Of a DNA stretch of 64,000 nucleotides, positions 61,532-64,000 are shown in pieces. The notes under the pieces were generated by a model. It made no database searches. It saw nothing but the letters and a program-made list of their open reading frames with translations, and was not told the origin of the DNA. A program made the position numbers and the translations under genes. Each line of letters starts with the position of its first letter. Within the stretch, counting starts at the first letter, position 1. This stretch comes from Anaeramoeba flamelloides (taxonomy: Eukaryota > Metamonada > Anaeramoebidae): assembly GCA_027625915.1 (NCBI GenBank), contig JANTQA010000008.1, positions 10,975,001 to 11,039,000 on the forward strand. The letters run 5' to 3'.

Positions 61532-62284
61532 AACTGAATTTCAAAATTTGGGGCAGATTTTTTTCGAGAAAAAATATCATCGAATCATAATTTTTTGAAA
61601 AATAAAATTCATTTTATTAAACTGTTTTATAGAAGAGAAGAAACAAATAGAAATATAAACGTATGTATTAAAATCATTTTATTATTTGAAAGAATAAAGA
61701 AAAAAAATTTGACTTCTTTTTGAAATGGAAAATTTTTAAAAATGTCCATTTATCGATTCTCCATTGTGTTCTACAACTAATCTTAACCTTTTCTCCATTG
61801 AACTAACCAAATTCTCAATAACCCCCCATTCGATATTCTTCCAAACTCTTCTAACAGTCGCTTCAAGTTTTTTTTCAGTTTTGGGTGCTTCTAAACTAAT
61901 TCTTTTTTCCATGATTCCCCAAAGATTCTCAATTGGATTGAGATCCGGCGAATTGGGAGGCCAATTTTCCAAAACTGAACATTTCTTTGATAAGTATTCT
62001 TTTGTGGACCTCGATGTATGTGCAGGAGCACCATCCTGCATCAATATCCAATTCCATTTTCCAAATTCTTTATCCATATCTGTGAACACTCGACAACGCG
62101 AAATTACCTTTTTTTGATAGCTTTCGGAATTAACAATTTTTGGACATTTAATTAAAGTCGATATCCAACTATAGTTAATTCCACCAAAAAACATATTTTT
62201 TTTGCCATACTTTTCCTTTTCGCGAAAAACAGAATCTTTAAAAAAAGAAAAAAGAAAATTACAAAAAAGCAAAATTAAATTAAG

Positions 62285-62317
<33 letters not shown>

Positions 62318-63284
62318 TTATGGTATTAAGATTGAGAAGTTTGGATCTTTGTTTTACAAGTTGTCATCAAAAAAGTCATTTTTAGACAATTTTAATTTTT
62401 CGTGATCACGTAGTTAAAATGATGTGATCCACAACCTATGAATCTTACTAAAGAATCCAATTTAAAAAAAAAAAAAAAAAAAAAAAGATAACCTTCATTT
62501 CCCCCCCAGTGTCTCCAAATAAACACATTGAGACTTTCTAAATAAAACCACGTTTCATCTGTAAAAACAACCTTTTTCCAATCTGTATTATTTTCTATGT
62601 GATATTGTGCGAAATTTAATCTTTTCTGTTTTGTTTGTTCTGTTAATTTTGGTTTAACTTTTTGGAGCTTTATATTTAAAATTTAAAGATTTCCTAATCC
62701 TCCAAACTGATGTTGCACTGATTTCAATTTCTCGTGTTTCTTTTTAAAAAATGTTGCTAATTTTTCACAACTCACTTTTCTATTTTTTTTTGTTTCATTC
62801 TCGACAATATCAGTAATTTCATCAGATTTTATTCTTTTTCTACCTGTTGATTTTGTAAAGTCTAGTGTTCTAAAAAAATTTAAAAACAAAATTAAAATAA
62901 AATCAAAACAATTGAATTAAAAAAGGATTAAATACCCTTTCATTTCAAATTTTTGTTCCCAATATCGAACTTTCTTTATTGTTATTCCCAAGTTTTGTGC
63001 AATTTTACTTCTTGAAATGCCTCTATTTCGAAGTTGAACAATTTTGAGTTTGTTGATACTTTCATTTATTTCTTTCTGAATTTGTTTCATTTTAAAAAGG
63101 GGGAAAAAAAATAAAAAAATGAAAACGAAAAAAATTTAAATTTTTGAAAAATAGAAGACTATTTTTGAAAATTAAGATAAAATATGTTTGATAATCCTAA
63201 TACCAATATGATACAATCATTAATTAATTTCTCAAGTTTAATTTCATAAAAAAAAAATTATGCCCCACATTTTGAAATTCAGTT
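61532..63284 (-). mobile_element. Tc1-family DNA transposon (DD34E), nearly whole
   Basis: The element is 1753 bp with 24 bp terminal inverted repeats: the left begins AACTGAATTTCAAAATTTGG, and the right is its inverse with one mismatch in 24. TA lies on both sides (61530-61531, 63285-63286). It contains one transposase gene on the minus strand (63090-61736). Size, TA duplication and the DD34E transposase are all typical of Tc1. One stop codon appears to interrupt the transposase. Related non-autonomous elements with AAC- ends and TA flanks (families A and B) are elsewhere in the window. Confidence 0.92.
61736..63090 (-). pseudogene. Tc1 transposase gene, three exons, one premature stop
   Basis: Cut-and-paste transposase. 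Proposed exons on the minus strand: 63090-62936, 62869-62493, 62235-61736. Introns are 66 bp (gtattt...ttttttag) and 257 bp (gttatc...ttaaag), with matching phases. Together they give 343 codons, the usual Tc1 length. Exon 1 holds the N-terminal helix-turn-helix (QLRNRGISRSKIAQNLGI, VRYWEQKFEMKG). Exon 2 holds TGRKRIKSDE and the first catalytic Asp (VVFTDETWF). Exon 3 has GKKNMFFGGI, the second Asp (LMQDGAPAHTSRST) and Glu (NSPDLNPIENLWG), with 34 residues between, i.e. DD34E. An in-frame TAA lies at 62685-62683 in exon 2, just before KLQKVKPKL. The second intron contains A/T runs. The introns are inferred, not proven. Confidence 0.85.
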
Positions 63285-64000
63285 TATCCAAAAAAAAAAT
63301 CATTTTATTGGAAGGTTTAATATCCTATTATATTATATAAAGATCATCAAAATATTTTAATCCAAATTATTTTTCGTTTGAATTTAAATTAAATCTTCTT
63401 AAGCTTCCAAAAAATAATTTTAATTACCCTTTTTAGAATAAATAAGTATTTATATTTCAAACATCTAATTTATTAAATGTAGAAAAGTAATATATTATCT
63501 CTATTAAAACTGTTACTATACAATCAATTCAAAGCATAAACCAATTAAATTTCAAGTTATAATACAGTCAGTTTCACTTTTAAGGCACAAACTTTCAACG
63601 AAATTTAAGGCACAAAAAAAATCTCAAATTAAGGCACAAAATTTGAAATTTCATTTTTTACAATTTATTTTTACTAGACTTTGAATTTTGTGCCTTAATT
63701 TGAGATTTTTTGTGTGCCTTAAATTTTGTTGAAAGTTTGTGCCTTAAAAGTGAAACTGACTGTAGTTCCAAAGTTTATATTTTTGAATATAGACTTTATT
63801 GCAAATTTAGAATTAATAACACTAAAGTGGCTAAATTTAAGCTTGCACAATAAAAATCAAAATGGTATCAAAAATTGAGATTTATGTTTACTTTTGAAAG
63901 GAAAAAAAATGTAAATATTATGTATTCTTTGTGAACTTTTCGAATTAAAATCTTTTATAAGAAAGATCACCTATTATTTTATTGTTTAAAAATTTGTTTT
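63285..64000. other. Right end of the window, intergenic
   Basis: AT-rich, with one hairpin MITE at 63565-63762 and nothing else recognised. Confidence 0.6.
63565..63762. repeat. 'aaggcac' hairpin MITE, best-preserved copy
   Basis: It begins CAGTCAGTTTCACTTTTAAG and ends with the exact inverse CTTAAAAGTGAAACTGACTG. TA lies on both sides (63563-63564, 63763-63764). It is 198 bp and almost entirely self-complementary around a centre near ttactagactttg. Other copies: 38296-38491, 21692-21888, 14109-14306 and a degenerate one at about 13211-13395. Confidence 0.85.

Noticed and set aside
61764-62117. Plus-strand frame opposite the Tc1 transposase
   Set aside because: Antisense shadow of the DDE domain.
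1-64000. CRISPR arrays, operons, prophage or bacterial features
   Set aside because: No regularly spaced identical repeats, no bacterial gene order. Genes are intron-bearing and eukaryotic.

Overview
This is a nuclear window from an AT-rich, intron-rich protist. The coding genes are recognisably eukaryotic (cytosolic ribosomal proteins, casein kinase II beta, a RalGAP beta-like protein, an ABCA-type transporter). Introns are GT-AG, and many are kilobases long. No organelle or bacterial features are seen. The AT richness, giant introns, N/K/D/E-rich insertions and the RalGAP gene fit an amoeboid protist (Amoebozoa or an Anaeramoeba-like metamonad). The sequence alone does not settle which, so the taxon is inference.

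Layout: a MITE-rich left end (1-5.6 kb) carries one tRNA-Ala(CGC) on the minus strand and a short unknown coding-like stretch. A half-size ABCA transporter lies on the minus strand (5615-10787, two exons, 2.4 kb intron). A repeat-rich intergenic stretch (10.8-16 kb) follows. A 16.3 kb, six-exon gene for a Ral GTPase-activating protein beta-subunit homologue (15978-32312) has a 6.85 kb intron containing a broken LINE. Next are a three-exon casein kinase II beta gene (33381-41836), decayed coding-like sequence (44-45.3 kb) and a broken leucine-rich-repeat locus (47.2-48.9 kb). Two ribosomal protein genes lie head to tail: eL27 (54403-55002) and eL43 (55634-60548). The last exon of eL43 is 4.4 kb beyond the third, across an intron holding a large foldback element. 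A Tc1 transposon (61532-63284) and more MITEs close the window.

Most real genes are split, so no single open frame shows them. I joined exons by checking three things together: splice-site dinucleotides, phase, and recalled homology to human or other eukaryotic proteins. The eL27 and eL43 models come out at 136 and 92 residues, the lengths of the human proteins. RalGAP beta gives a clean 1660-codon frame and CK2 beta 305 codons. The rest is largely transposon-derived: at least eight MITE or hairpin families, several nested, mostly flanked by TA and often starting AAC or CAG like Tc1/mariner ends. No genes here form a dedicated operon or defence system. The interest lies in gene architecture and transposon ecology.
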